NCBI GenBank assembly: GCA_964458605.1
Contig: CAYWLS010000002.1
Span: 124,001 to 188,000 of the forward strand
Origin: JBBSNV01 sp964458605
GTDB taxonomy: Bacteria; Pseudomonadota; Alphaproteobacteria; Reyranellales; JAQSWP01
Length of the DNA: 64,000 bases
Reading direction: 5' to 3'
Numbering within the stretch: position 1 is the first letter of the stretch; every line of letters starts with the position of its first letter. Positions 56,659 to 64,000 of the stretch are shown in pieces. The position numbers and the translations under genes are program-made. The notes beneath the pieces are model-generated. The model did no database searches. It saw only the letters and a list, made by a program, of their open reading frames with translations, and was not told the DNA's origin.

Positions 56659-58263
56659 TTAAAACCCCACCGCCTGGCCGTCGCTGCGCGGGTCGCCGGC
56701 CATCTCGATCACGCCGGACGGGTGCAGCACCAGCATGCCGGCATGGCCCATCATGTTCTCGTAGGGCCCCACCAGCTCGACCGCATGGCCGGCCTGGCGC
56801 AGCGCCTCGAGCAGCGCCGGATCGAAGCGGCTCTCCATCTTCAGGGTCTCGGTGGTGCCGCCGGTGGTGCGGCCCAGGAAGAAGCGCGGGCCGGTCACCG
56901 CCTCCTGCAGTGGCGCGCCGAACTGGACGTAGCGGGTAAACATGATCGCCTGGGTCTGCGGCTGGCCCTCGCCGCCCATCGTGCCATAGGCGATGGTGCG
57001 GCCGTCCTTCAGCCGGGCATAGGCCGGATTGAGCGTGTGATAGGGCTTGGTTCGTGGCCGCATCTGGCGCAGATCGCCCTCGTTGAGGGTGAAGCTGGTG
57101 CCGCGGTTCTGCCACAGCACGCCCGTCTCCGGCAGCACCACGCCCGAGCCATGCTGCCAATAGACGCTCTGGATGAAGCTGACGGCCCGGCCCTCGCCGT
57201 CGATGCAGCCCATCCAGATCGTGTCGCCTTGCCCGTCTTTCTGCGGCGGCCAGGGCGCGGCGCGCTGGCGGTCGATCCTGGCCGCCAGCCGGTCGAGGAA
57301 TTCCGGCTCCAGCAGGGATTGCGTGTCGATCTCCATCACTGCCGGATCGGCGATGTGCCTGTCGCGCTGGACGAAAGCCTGCTTGGTGGCCTCGACCAGC
57401 AGGTGGATATGCGCGAAGGTCTCGCCCTGCCTGGCGCCCAGTTGGCTTCCGAGGCGGTCGAACAGGCCCAGGATGATCTGCGACGCCACGCCTTGGGTCG
57501 GCGCGGTCATGTTGAAGATGCGCCCGGCGCTGTGCTGCAGCACCAGCGGCGTGCCGAACTGGGCGCGATGGCTTTCGAAATCATCCAGCCGCAGCGGGCT
57601 GCCCAGCCGTTCCAGCGATGCCGCCTGGGTACGGGCGATGTCGCCACGGTAATAGTCGTCCAGCCCGGCGCCCGCCAGGCGCTCGAAGGTGCGGCCCAGC
57701 GCTTCCTGGCGCCACATCGTGGCGGTTGCCAACGGCTTGCCGCCCGGCAGGAAGGCCTCGGCGAAGCCTGGCACGTTCTTCAGTTGATCGGCATGCAGCG
57801 CGATCGAATTGGCGTGGTTCATCGCCACCGGAAAGCCCTGCGTGGCGTAGTGGATGGCATCTTCCAGCAGGCGCTTCAGCGGCAGCCGCCCGCCCCATTT
57901 GGCGGACAGTTCCAGTGCCAGTTGCCAGCCCGAGATGGTGGCGGCCACGGTGTTGGCCACCAGCGGTCCGCGCTGCGGCATCCTGTCGAGCTGGTGCTGG
58001 CGATAGAAGTCCAGGGTTGCCATCTGCGCCGAGCGGCCCGAGGCGTCGATGCACAGCGGATCGCGGCCCGGCTCGCCGATCAGCCAGAAGCCGTCGCCGC
58101 CGATCGAGTTGGCGTAGGGATAGACCACTGCCACGGTGGCGGCGGCCGCCACCATGGCCTCGATGGCGTTGCCGCCCTCGCGCAGCACGGCCAGGCCGGC
58201 TTGCGACGCCAGGTGATGCGGGGCGGTGAACGCACCCCGTCGCGCCGACTTGGTGCGGATCAT
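56659..58263 (-). CDS. Gamma-glutamyltransferase family protein
   Basis: The 534-residue Ntn-hydrolase family protein has the large-subunit start PHHLASQAGLAVLREGGNAIEAMVAAA, the region NSIGGDGFWL, and the maturation site with Thr in GQGDTIWMGCIDGEG. The usual TTH is DTI here. The C-terminal TMGGEGQPQTQAI and AGDPRSDGQAVGF complete it. No signal peptide is seen, so it is probably cytosolic, like the amidohydrolase-type GGT relatives (cephalosporin acylase or oxamate-amidohydrolase-like). True glutathione hydrolysis is not assured. Confidence 0.87.
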   Translation of the reverse strand: MIRTKSARRGAFTAPHHLASQAGLAVLREGGNAIEAMVAAAATVAVVYPYANSIGGDGFWLIGEPGRDPLCIDASGRSAQMATLDFYRQHQLDRMPQRGPLVANTVAATISGWQLALELSAKWGGRLPLKRLLEDAIHYATQGFPVAMNHANSIALHADQLKNVPGFAEAFLPGGKPLATATMWRQEALGRTFERLAGAGLDDYYRGDIARTQAASLERLGSPLRLDDFESHRAQFGTPLVLQHSAGRIFNMTAPTQGVASQIILGLFDRLGSQLGARQGETFAHIHLLVEATKQAFVQRDRHIADPAVMEIDTQSLLEPEFLDRLAARIDRQRAAPWPPQKDGQGDTIWMGCIDGEGRAVSFIQSVYWQHGSGVVLPETGVLWQNRGTSFTLNEGDLRQMRPRTKPYHTLNPAYARLKDGRTIAYGTMGGEGQPQTQAIMFTRYVQFGAPLQEAVTGPRFFLGRTTGGTTETLKMESRFDPALLEALRQAGHAVELVGPYENMMGHAGMLVLHPSGVIEMAGDPRSDGQAVGF

Positions 58264-58293
58264 GTCCCTGCCCCCGATGTTCGACGAAGACCG

Positions 58294-58491
58294 TCAGACG
58301 TTGACGGCAAATCCCGCGCCGCGGATGGCATCGATCACCGCGGCGGATGGAATGGTCGTTTCCACTTCCACCTTGCCCGACGACAGGTCGATCTGGATAT
58401 CCGCATCCGGCGCGGCGCGCCTGATGGCGCGTTTGACGGCTCCTACGCAGCCATCGCAAGTCATGCCCGTTACCAAATAGGCAGCCCGCAT
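58294..58491 (-). CDS. Small HMA-domain metal-binding protein (CopZ-like)
   Basis: The 65-residue ferredoxin-fold protein has the metal site GMTCDGCVGAVKRAI near residues 9-23 and the beta-alpha-beta pattern of heavy-metal-associated domains (IQIDLSSGKVEVE, VIDAIRGAGFAV). Such proteins shuttle Cu(I) to P-type ATPases; none is adjacent. ATG 58491 (MRAAYLVTGMTC) is chosen over an in-frame ATG at 58521. It lies 30 nt upstream of the gamma-glutamyltransferase gene, same strand. Confidence 0.88.
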   Translation of the reverse strand: MRAAYLVTGMTCDGCVGAVKRAIRRAAPDADIQIDLSSGKVEVETTIPSAAVIDAIRGAGFAVNV

Positions 58492-58563
58492 GTCGAGTTT
58501 CCTCGTTTTCGGCATCCCCAATTGGGCGCGAAGGATAGGACACGTTTTCCTGACACGAAAGCG

Positions 58564-59379
58564 TCACTCGCCTTGCTGCAGCAAACTGCCGCGCTGTCTC
58601 GCCATGCGGAAATAAAGAAAAAACAGAGCGATTCCAATGCCTAGATAGACGATATTCAGCCCGAACGCGGCAGCCATGTAGTCGTATCGCACCACATTGT
58701 GCTGCAGGATGGACCGCATTCCCTCGAAGGCATAGGCCGGCGGCATGGCCATGGCGATGCCCTGCAGCCAGGCCGGCAGGATGGCCAGCGGGTAATAGAC
58801 GGCGCTGACCGGCAGCAGCGCGAACACGGCGGCCCAGGCGATGTTCTCCGCCCCCAGCCCGTAACGCAGCACCAGCCCCGACACGCCCAGCCCGATCGCC
58901 CAGCCGAACATCAGCAGGCTGAGGAAGAATGCCGCCAGCGACAGGCCGATGGAATAGACCGAGAAGCCGAACAGCGCCATGGCCAGCAAGGAGGCCGGCA
59001 CCATGCCCAGCAGGGTGCGGATGAAGCTCATGGTCAGCAGCGCGGCGGCGAACTCGCCCGGCCGCAGCGGGCTGACGAACAGATGGCCCAGATTGCGCGA
59101 CCACATCTCCTCGAAGAAGGTCACCGACACGCCGAGCTGGCCGCGGAACAGCACGTCCCACATCAGCACCGCCGAGATCAGCACGCCGCCGATCTGCGCC
59201 GCCGCTCCTGTCCGGCCGGCCAGGAACTGGGTCATGAAGCCCCACATGATCATCTGCACGGTGGGCCAGTAGGCCAGCTCGACGATGCGCGGCCAGGAGC
59301 TGCGCAGCACATAGGTGTAGCGCAGCACCAGTGCCCAGATGCGGCCGAACGGCGTGGTAGCAGCCAGGGTGACGCTCAT
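58564..59379 (-). CDS. ABC-2 type exporter permease
   Basis: The 271-residue permease has six hydrophobic segments (ISAVLMWDVLFRG; FIRTLLGMVPASLLAMALFG; LAAFFLSLLMFGWAIGLGVSG; NIAWAAVFALLPVSAVYYPL) and the ABC-2 LPAWLQGIAMAMPPAYAFEGMR loop. With the ATPase two genes upstream it should form an exporter of a lipid, polysaccharide or drug; the cargo is unknown. Its ATG overlaps the GFA gene stop by 4 nt. Confidence 0.87.
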   Translation of the reverse strand: MSVTLAATTPFGRIWALVLRYTYVLRSSWPRIVELAYWPTVQMIMWGFMTQFLAGRTGAAAQIGGVLISAVLMWDVLFRGQLGVSVTFFEEMWSRNLGHLFVSPLRPGEFAAALLTMSFIRTLLGMVPASLLAMALFGFSVYSIGLSLAAFFLSLLMFGWAIGLGVSGLVLRYGLGAENIAWAAVFALLPVSAVYYPLAILPAWLQGIAMAMPPAYAFEGMRSILQHNVVRYDYMAAAFGLNIVYLGIGIALFFLYFRMARQRGSLLQQGE

Positions 59380-59897
59380 GATCGCCGTTTCGCCTTCTTC
59401 TTGGGCTTGGCCGCGGCTTTGGCACCCTTATCGAGCAGGCCATGCGCGCGATGCCAGTCCTCGAGCGATTGCTCGGGATAGTCGTCGAAACGCTTTTCCC
59501 CGCGCCGGGCATCGAGCCGCACCCAGTTGGCCTTGGAGCCCACCATCATATGCACCGCAGCCGGCGGCTCGGGCAGGTCGGTGTCGATGGCGCTGGCGAA
59601 AGGATGCACCAGCTCGGGCCAGCTCTTGTCCCACAGCCACAGGCCGGAGCCGCATTTCTTGCAGAAGCGCCGTTCCGCGCAACTCTTCCGCCCGTTCACC
59701 CGGGCATGGAACATCGCGATGTTGTTCTTGCCTTTGACCGTCAGGGTATCGGCCTTGGCGCCCAGATTGATCGAATAGCCGCCGCCGCCCTGGGTCTTGC
59801 GGCAGATCGAGCAGTAGCAGCGCAGAAACGGCACCGGCGCATAGGCCTCGACCGAGAATTTCACCGCACCGCAGTGACAGGAACCTTCGAGCCTCAT
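59376..59897 (-). CDS. GFA/CENP-V family zinc protein
   Basis: The 173-residue protein has the GFA cysteine set for two zinc ions: SCHCGAVKFSV, LRCYCSICRKTQGG and ERRFCKKCGSGLW. The family was named for glutathione-dependent formaldehyde activation, but most members have no proven activity. The C-terminal 25 residues are a Lys/Ala/Arg tail. It is placed between the ATPase (9 nt) and permease (overlap) genes of an ABC exporter, an unusual neighbour that suggests co-expression. Confidence 0.88.
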   Translation of the reverse strand: MRLEGSCHCGAVKFSVEAYAPVPFLRCYCSICRKTQGGGGYSINLGAKADTLTVKGKNNIAMFHARVNGRKSCAERRFCKKCGSGLWLWDKSWPELVHPFASAIDTDLPEPPAAVHMMVGSKANWVRLDARRGEKRFDDYPEQSLEDWHRAHGLLDKGAKAAAKPKKKAKRRS

Positions 59898-59906
59898 GGT
59901 CGCCTC

Positions 59907-60665
59907 CTATGGCGTCGCCCCGCCGGCCGAAAACAGGCCGCGGCCGCGCGCGATGTCGAGGAACACTTCCTCCATGGTCTCACGGCCATAGCGGCCGATC
60001 AGTTCCTGCGGCGAGCCGCGCTCGACGATGCGCCCGGTCTGCATCAGCAGCACCTGGCTGCACAGCCGCTCGACCTCGACCATGTTGTGCGAGGCCAGCA
60101 GGATCGAGGCGCCGGTCTCCTTCTGGTAGTCGCGCAGCAGCCCGCGCATCCAGTCGGCGCTGTCGGGATCGAGCGAGGCCGTCGGCTCGTCCAGCAGCAG
60201 CACCTCCGGCTCGTTGACCAGGGCCTTGGCCAGCGCCACGCGGGTCTTCTGCCCGGCCGAGAGCTGGCCGACCGGCCGCTTCATCAGAGGCGCGAAGTCC
60301 ATGCGCTGGGCCAGCGCCGCCACCCGGCCCTTGACGTCGCGCACGCCATAGAGCCGGGCATAGACCTCCAGGTTCTGCCGCACCGACAAGCGGTGGGGCA
60401 GATCGACATAGGGCGAGGAGAAGTTCATGCGGCCCAGCACGCGATAGCGATGCCGCGCGATGTCCTGGCCCAGCACCGTGATACGGCCGGAAGTCGGGAT
60501 CAGCAGGCTGAGCAGCATCGACAGTGTGGTGGTCTTGCCCGCGCCGTTGCCGCCCAGCAGCCCGACCACCTGCCCTTTCGGCACGTCGAAGCTGAGGTCG
60601 TCGACCGCGACCACCTCGCCGAACACCTTGCGCAGATTGCGGACCTCGATGGCGTTGTCGCTCAT
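59907..60665 (-). CDS. ABC transporter ATP-binding protein (ABC-2 exporter)
   Basis: The 252-residue nucleotide-binding domain has Walker A LLGGNGAGKTTTL, the Q-loop region RMNFSSPYVDLP, signature LSAGQKTRVAL and Walker B EVLLLDEPTASLDPDSAD, with SHNM as the H-loop. LSAGQKTR and the C-terminal GRETMEEVFLDIARG are typical of drug/lipid exporter ATPases. It pairs with the permease at 58564. The start ATG 60665 is 5 nt after the aminotransferase stop. Confidence 0.92.
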   Translation of the reverse strand: MSDNAIEVRNLRKVFGEVVAVDDLSFDVPKGQVVGLLGGNGAGKTTTLSMLLSLLIPTSGRITVLGQDIARHRYRVLGRMNFSSPYVDLPHRLSVRQNLEVYARLYGVRDVKGRVAALAQRMDFAPLMKRPVGQLSAGQKTRVALAKALVNEPEVLLLDEPTASLDPDSADWMRGLLRDYQKETGASILLASHNMVEVERLCSQVLLMQTGRIVERGSPQELIGRYGRETMEEVFLDIARGRGLFSAGGATP

Positions 60666-60670
60666 GGGGC

Positions 60671-61858
60671 TTAGGGTTTGCCGATCAACGACTCGATGCG
60701 GTCCATGGCGCGCGACAGCCGCTCCGGCGCGCTGGCGAAGCACAGCCGCAGGAAGCCCTCGCCGCCCTGGCCGAAGGCAATGCCCGGCGCCACGCCGACT
60801 TTTGCCTCGATCACCAGGCGGCTGGCGAAATCCAGGCTGTCGGTCATGCCCTCGACGGCGAAGAAGGCATAGAAGGCGGCCGCCGGTCGCGCCACGCGCA
60901 CCTTGGGATTGGCCGCCAGGCGCTGGATCAGGATGTCGCGGCCGGCGCGGCAGCGCTCCACCATGGTCTTGAGGAAATCCTCGCCATGCTCGATCGCCGC
61001 CAGGGCGCCGTATTGCAGGAAGGCCGGCGAGCCGGAGATGTTGTACTGGATCACCTTGGCGATCAGCTCGCCGAATTCGTGCGGCGAGGTCATCCAGCCC
61101 AGCCGCCAACCGGTCATGGCCCAGGGCTTGGAGAAGCTCTGCACCACGATCAGCGGGTCGTTGGGGCCGGCATGCTCGAGAAACGACGGCGCAGCCTTGC
61201 CGTCGTACACCAGCCGTGCATAGACCTCGTCGGCCATCAGCCAGATCTTCCGCTCGCGGCAGAACGCCAACAGCGCTGCCTGCTGCTCGGACGGCATCAT
61301 CCAGCCGGTGGGATTGCTGGGCGAATTGACGAAGATCGCCCGGGTGCGATCGTCCACTGCGGCGAACAGCTTGTCGAGATCGAGGCTCCAGCTGCCGTCG
61401 GGGTGCGACGTCAGCGTGACCTGGCGCGCCTGCCCGCCCATCGCTTCGACCGAGGAGACGATGTTGGGCCATACCGGGCTCACCATCGCCACGTTGTCGC
61501 CTGGCCCGACGACGGTCTGGCAGGTCAGCACGATGGCCTGCATGCCCGAGCCGGTCACGGTGATGCGGTCGACGTTGCAATCGATGCCGTAGAGCTTGGA
61601 CGTGTACCGGGCGATGGCCTGGCGCAGCTCGGGAATGCCGCGCTGCCAGGTGTAGAAGGTGTGGCCGGCTTTCAGCGCCGCCATCGCCGCCTCGTTGATG
61701 AAGCCGGGCGTGGTCAGATCGCCCTCGCCGAACCACAGCGGGATGACGTCGGGATCGCCGCGACCCAGCGCCGCCACGTCGCCGATCGGCGAGGTCGGCA
61801 AGGTGCCGATCAGATTGCGAATCGGGGCGGGATGCGAGAACTGCGGTGCGGCGGACAT
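60671..61858 (-). CDS. Class I/II PLP-dependent aminotransferase
   Basis: The 395-residue fold-type I enzyme has the PLP lysine in VVQSFSKPWAMTGWRLGWM, the substrate Arg-type C-terminus GEGFLRLCFASAPERLS, IFVNSPSNPTGWMM and ADEVYARLVYDG. It resembles the aspartate/aromatic aminotransferase Igamma branch; the amino donor is not clear. It heads the minus-strand run with the ABC exporter and follows hydroxyisourate hydrolase by 27 nt. Confidence 0.9.
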   Translation of the reverse strand: MSAAPQFSHPAPIRNLIGTLPTSPIGDVAALGRGDPDVIPLWFGEGDLTTPGFINEAAMAALKAGHTFYTWQRGIPELRQAIARYTSKLYGIDCNVDRITVTGSGMQAIVLTCQTVVGPGDNVAMVSPVWPNIVSSVEAMGGQARQVTLTSHPDGSWSLDLDKLFAAVDDRTRAIFVNSPSNPTGWMMPSEQQAALLAFCRERKIWLMADEVYARLVYDGKAAPSFLEHAGPNDPLIVVQSFSKPWAMTGWRLGWMTSPHEFGELIAKVIQYNISGSPAFLQYGALAAIEHGEDFLKTMVERCRAGRDILIQRLAANPKVRVARPAAAFYAFFAVEGMTDSLDFASRLVIEAKVGVAPGIAFGQGGEGFLRLCFASAPERLSRAMDRIESLIGKP

Positions 61859-61885
61859 CCAATCTTCCTGATGTTTTCCGGCGGC

Positions 61886-62230
61886 TCAGCTGCCGCGATA
61901 GGTCGTGAAGGAGAATGGCGAAACCAGCAGCGGCACGTGGTAGTGCGCCTGCGCATCGGCGACGCCGAACGGCACGTCGATCAGGTCGAGGAATGGCGGA
62001 TCGGACAGGGCCACACCCGCCGCACGGAAATAGGCGCCGGCATGGAAGCGCAGGCGATAGCGGCCGGCTTTCATCGCCAGCCCTTCCAGCAGAGGGCGGT
62101 CGAGTCGTCCGTCGGCATTGGTGCGGATATCGGCAAGAATCTGCCCCGATGCGTCGAGAAGCTCGATCCGCATTCCCGCCGCCGGACGGCCATGGGCCGT
62201 GTCCAGTACATGGCTCGTCAACCGACCCAT
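61886..62230 (-). CDS. uraH: 5-Hydroxyisourate hydrolase
   Basis: The 114-residue transthyretin-like enzyme hydrolyses 5-hydroxyisourate to OHCU in urate breakdown. Family residues are visible: LTSHVLDTAHGRPA near the N-terminus (active His), HYHVPLLVSPFSFTTYRGS at the end with the diagnostic YRGS. ATG 62230 gives the normal length; the open frame upstream is not family sequence. It is divergent, across a large palindrome, from an ABC import system. Other urate-pathway genes are not in the window. Confidence 0.94.
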   Translation of the reverse strand: MGRLTSHVLDTAHGRPAAGMRIELLDASGQILADIRTNADGRLDRPLLEGLAMKAGRYRLRFHAGAYFRAAGVALSDPPFLDLIDVPFGVADAQAHYHVPLLVSPFSFTTYRGS

Positions 62231-62296
62231 CGCTGCCCTGCAACTCCCGCTATCCGTGTACAAGCGCCCTGATCTAGCACGGAGAACCAGCCGACC

Positions 62297-62330
62297 GCCG
62301 CTTTTATCAACAGTTGTTGATAAAAGCGGC
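62297..62330. promoter_or_regulatory. 34-bp perfect palindrome, candidate operator
   Basis: GCCGCTTTTATCAACA (62297-62312) and TGTTGATAAAAGCGGC (62315-62330) are perfect 16-bp inverted arms around a GT centre. It lies in the 228-nt gap between divergent uraH and the substrate-binding-protein gene, so a terminator is less likely than an operator. The inner half-site TATCAACA/TGTTGATA is A/T-rich in G/C-rich surroundings. I do not recognise the cognate regulator. Confidence 0.7.
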
Positions 62331-62458
62331 ATTTATCGGCCCGCCGCCGCTCATGCCGCTGGCTAATATGCCCTCAATCGGCCCGACGAATGGCCGGATT
62401 CTTGCTTCGCCCGAATGGCCGGCAACAAGCCGGCCGACCAACAGGGGGATTGGGTATC

Positions 62459-63484
62459 ATGTTTTCGACCGTTCGCGCTTTGCTTGGGACGCTTGCCGTG
62501 GTTGCCGCCGCTGCATTGGCCGCCGCGCCCGCCAATGCCCAGACCAAGATCAAGTTCACGCTCGACTGGGTATTCCAGGGCCCGACCTCGCCGTTCCTGG
62601 TGGCGCTCGAGAAAGGCTACTACAAGGCCGAAGGGTTGGACGTGACCATGGATTCGGGCCAGGGCTCGGCCGGCGCGGTGCAGCGCGTGGCCACCGGCGC
62701 CTACGACATGGGCTTCGCCGACATCAACGCCCTGGTCGAATATAACGTCGCCAATCCGGACAAGGCCATCAAGGCCGTGATGATGGTCTACGACTTCGCT
62801 CCGTTCGGGGTCTATGCGCTGAAGAAGAGCGGCATCAGGACGCCGAAGGATCTCGAGGGCAAGCGGCTGGGCGCGCCGGTGTTCGACGCCTCGTTCAAGC
62901 TGTTCCCCGCCTTTGCCGCCACCACCAAAATCGACGACAGCAAGGTCACCAAGGTCAACCTGACGCCGCAGCTGCGCGAGATCAGCCTGATCAAGGGCGA
63001 TGTCGACTTCATCTCGGGCCACTACTTCTCCTCGATGATCGACCTCGAGGCCAAGGGTGCCAAGGAAAGCGATATCGTGGTGATGCGCTATACCGATTTC
63101 GGCCTGGACTTCTACGGCAACGCGGTGATCGCCTCGCCCGCCATGCTGAAGGATCCGGCGGCGATCCGCGGCTTCGTCCGCGCCACCGTCAAGGCCTGGA
63201 AGGAAGTGATCGCCGATCCCAAGATCGGCGTTGCGGCAGCCAAGAAGCGCGATCCTCTGATCGACGAGAAGGTCGAGATGGAGCGGCTGATGATGTCGCT
63301 GCGCGACAACGTGCTGACGCCCTACGTCAAGAAGAACGGCATGGGCAACGTCGATCCGGCGCGACTCGACCGCTCGATGGTGCAGTTGGCCCAGGCCTTG
63401 AAGCTCAAGGTCACGCCCAAGGGCTCCGACGTGTTCACCGCCGAATTCCTTCCCGAAAAGGCGGATCTGATGGTGACCAAGTAG
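62459..63484 (+). CDS. ABC importer substrate-binding protein (NMT1/SsuA type)
   Basis: The 341-residue periplasmic protein has a signal peptide (to about 27, APANAQ) and the NMT1/THI5-like fold: KFTLDWVFQGPTSPFLVALEKGYYKAEGL, the GSAGAVQRVATGAYDMGFAD loop, and ATVKAWKEVIADP. Relatives bind pyrimidines, sulfonates or purine derivatives. ATG 62459 follows AGGGGGATTGGG. The ligand may relate to urate breakdown because uraH is divergent from it, but that is inferred only from position. Confidence 0.9.
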   Translation: MFSTVRALLGTLAVVAAAALAAAPANAQTKIKFTLDWVFQGPTSPFLVALEKGYYKAEGLDVTMDSGQGSAGAVQRVATGAYDMGFADINALVEYNVANPDKAIKAVMMVYDFAPFGVYALKKSGIRTPKDLEGKRLGAPVFDASFKLFPAFAATTKIDDSKVTKVNLTPQLREISLIKGDVDFISGHYFSSMIDLEAKGAKESDIVVMRYTDFGLDFYGNAVIASPAMLKDPAAIRGFVRATVKAWKEVIADPKIGVAAAKKRDPLIDEKVEMERLMMSLRDNVLTPYVKKNGMGNVDPARLDRSMVQLAQALKLKVTPKGSDVFTAEFLPEKADLMVTK

Positions 63485-63500
63485 ACGAAGATGTGCAGGC

Positions 63501-63534
63501 AAGCGGGCGGCAGCAATGTCGCCCGCTTTTGTTT
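63501..63534 (+). terminator. Hairpin between binding protein and ATPase genes
   Basis: A perfect 9-bp stem (AAGCGGGCG, 63501-63509, with CGCCCGCTT, 63520-63528) is followed by TTGTTT. Placed after the binding-protein gene and before its ATPase partner, it would let more binding protein than ATPase be made, a common arrangement in ABC import operons. Confidence 0.7.
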
Positions 63535-63540
63535 GAACCA

Positions 63541-64000
63541 ATGATGCAGCCGGTTCCCGAATTCGTCGAACTTCGCCAGGCCAGCCTGACCTATGGCGCC
63601 GCGCCCGACGCCACCCTGGCGCTGGCCGACGCCACCATGCGCATCGCCAAGAGCGAGTTCGTCGCGGTGGTCGGTCCCAGCGGCTGCGGCAAGTCCAGCC
63701 TGATGAAGCTGGTCACCGGCCTGATGCCGGCCACCGGCGGCGAGGTCTGGGTGCGCGGCGAGAAGGTCGATCGTCCGATCGCCGGCGTCGGCATGGCATT
63801 CCAGAACTCCACCCTGCTGCCCTGGCGCACCACCCTGGACAACGTGCTGTTGCCGCTGGAAATCGTGCAGCCGCACCGCCGGCGCTTCCGCACGGCGCGG
63901 GCCGAATACGTCGCCCGGGCCGAGGCATTGCTGGCCTCCGTCGGCCTGGCCGGCTTCGGCGACAAATTCCCCTGGCAGCTGTCCGGCGGCATGCAGCAGC
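63541..64000 (+). CDS. ABC importer ATP-binding protein (partial, runs off end)
   Basis: At least 153 residues are visible. Walker A is VVGPSGCGKSSLMKL, the Q-loop is GMAFQNSTLLPWRT and the signature QLSGGMQQ is the last codon block in the window. This is the SsuB/TauB-like nitrate/sulfonate/taurine class, partner of the binding protein at 62459. Two in-frame ATGs exist (63541, 63544). The frame is open to the window end, and the permease gene presumably follows. Confidence 0.92.
   Translation, partial: MMQPVPEFVELRQASLTYGAAPDATLALADATMRIAKSEFVAVVGPSGCGKSSLMKLVTGLMPATGGEVWVRGEKVDRPIAGVGMAFQNSTLLPWRTTLDNVLLPLEIVQPHRRRFRTARAEYVARAEALLASVGLAGFGDKFPWQLSGGMQQ

Overview
The window is high-GC DNA (about two thirds G+C by eye) and is gene-dense, with many 1-4 nt start/stop overlaps. 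Gene order and gene types point to an alphaproteobacterium of the Rhodospirillales-like kind. The supporting blocks are tmk-holB-metG-tatD, rlpA/D,D-carboxypeptidase/MltB, mfd-sdhE facing recG, a type III polyketide synthase with an isoprenylcysteine-methyltransferase-like partner, and many short-chain dehydrogenases. I cannot name the species. Apart from a possible replication-module remnant near 26-28 kb and one AT-rich gene at 56.2-56.7 kb, this looks like chromosomal backbone.

Layout. 1-8.8 kb (minus strand) carries housekeeping and envelope genes: the first codons of a metallo-beta-lactamase-fold gene, tatD, metG, holB, tmk, a D,D-carboxypeptidase, an RlpA/SPOR lipoprotein, a lytic transglycosylase and a YdcF-like protein. 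8.9-13.4 kb is a tandem array of five secreted SH3-domain paralogues. Each has a near-identical head and its own low-complexity tail, and each is followed by a strong hairpin. The first has lost its tail to an amber codon and a one-base deletion. 13.4-18.4 kb holds a dienelactone hydrolase divergent from an HxlR regulator, a frameshifted hypothetical gene, a methyltransferase, tRNA-Ser(TGA) flanked by two abutting gene fragments, aquaporin Z and MarC. 18.5-25.7 kb is metabolic: a secreted protease, two SDRs, a D-threonine aldolase/D-serine dehydratase-like enzyme, an MFS permease, a DsbA/FrnE protein, a nitronate monooxygenase and an orphan HicB.

25.7-27.8 kb looks like a phage- or plasmid-type replication module. 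A winged-helix initiator-like gene overlaps a DnaB-family helicase gene and carries three dyad repeats at an exact 21-bp period. 28-37.6 kb contains a DUF421 protein, mfd, sdhE, recG, a lipid-kinase-like protein, a fatty acid desaturase and an unknown membrane protein. 37.6-42.2 kb holds a fluoroacetate-dehalogenase-like hydrolase, the type III PKS with its methyltransferase, an SDR and an RNA methyltransferase.

42.2-48.7 kb is a compact minus-strand phosphothreonine-signalling cluster: a secreted VWA-TM-FHA protein, two soluble FHA proteins, two PP2C phosphatases and a trypsin-like protease-TM-FHA protein, followed by a zinc-type asparaginase. No Ser/Thr kinase and no type VI secretion gene lies beside it. 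This is the best candidate here for an uncharacterised system: two membrane proteins appear to put a periplasmic module outside and an FHA reader inside, with two phosphatases made from the same transcript.

48.7-64 kb contains acyl-CoA ligases, plsY, an orphan molybdenum hydroxylase large subunit, a MarR regulator with a promoter/operator overlapping its own start codon, an AT-rich nuclease-fold-like gene, a gamma-glutamyltransferase, a small HMA protein, an ABC-2 exporter with a GFA-family gene inside it, an aminotransferase, and hydroxyisourate hydrolase. The last is divergent, across a 34-bp perfect palindrome, from an NMT1-type ABC importer that runs off the window end.
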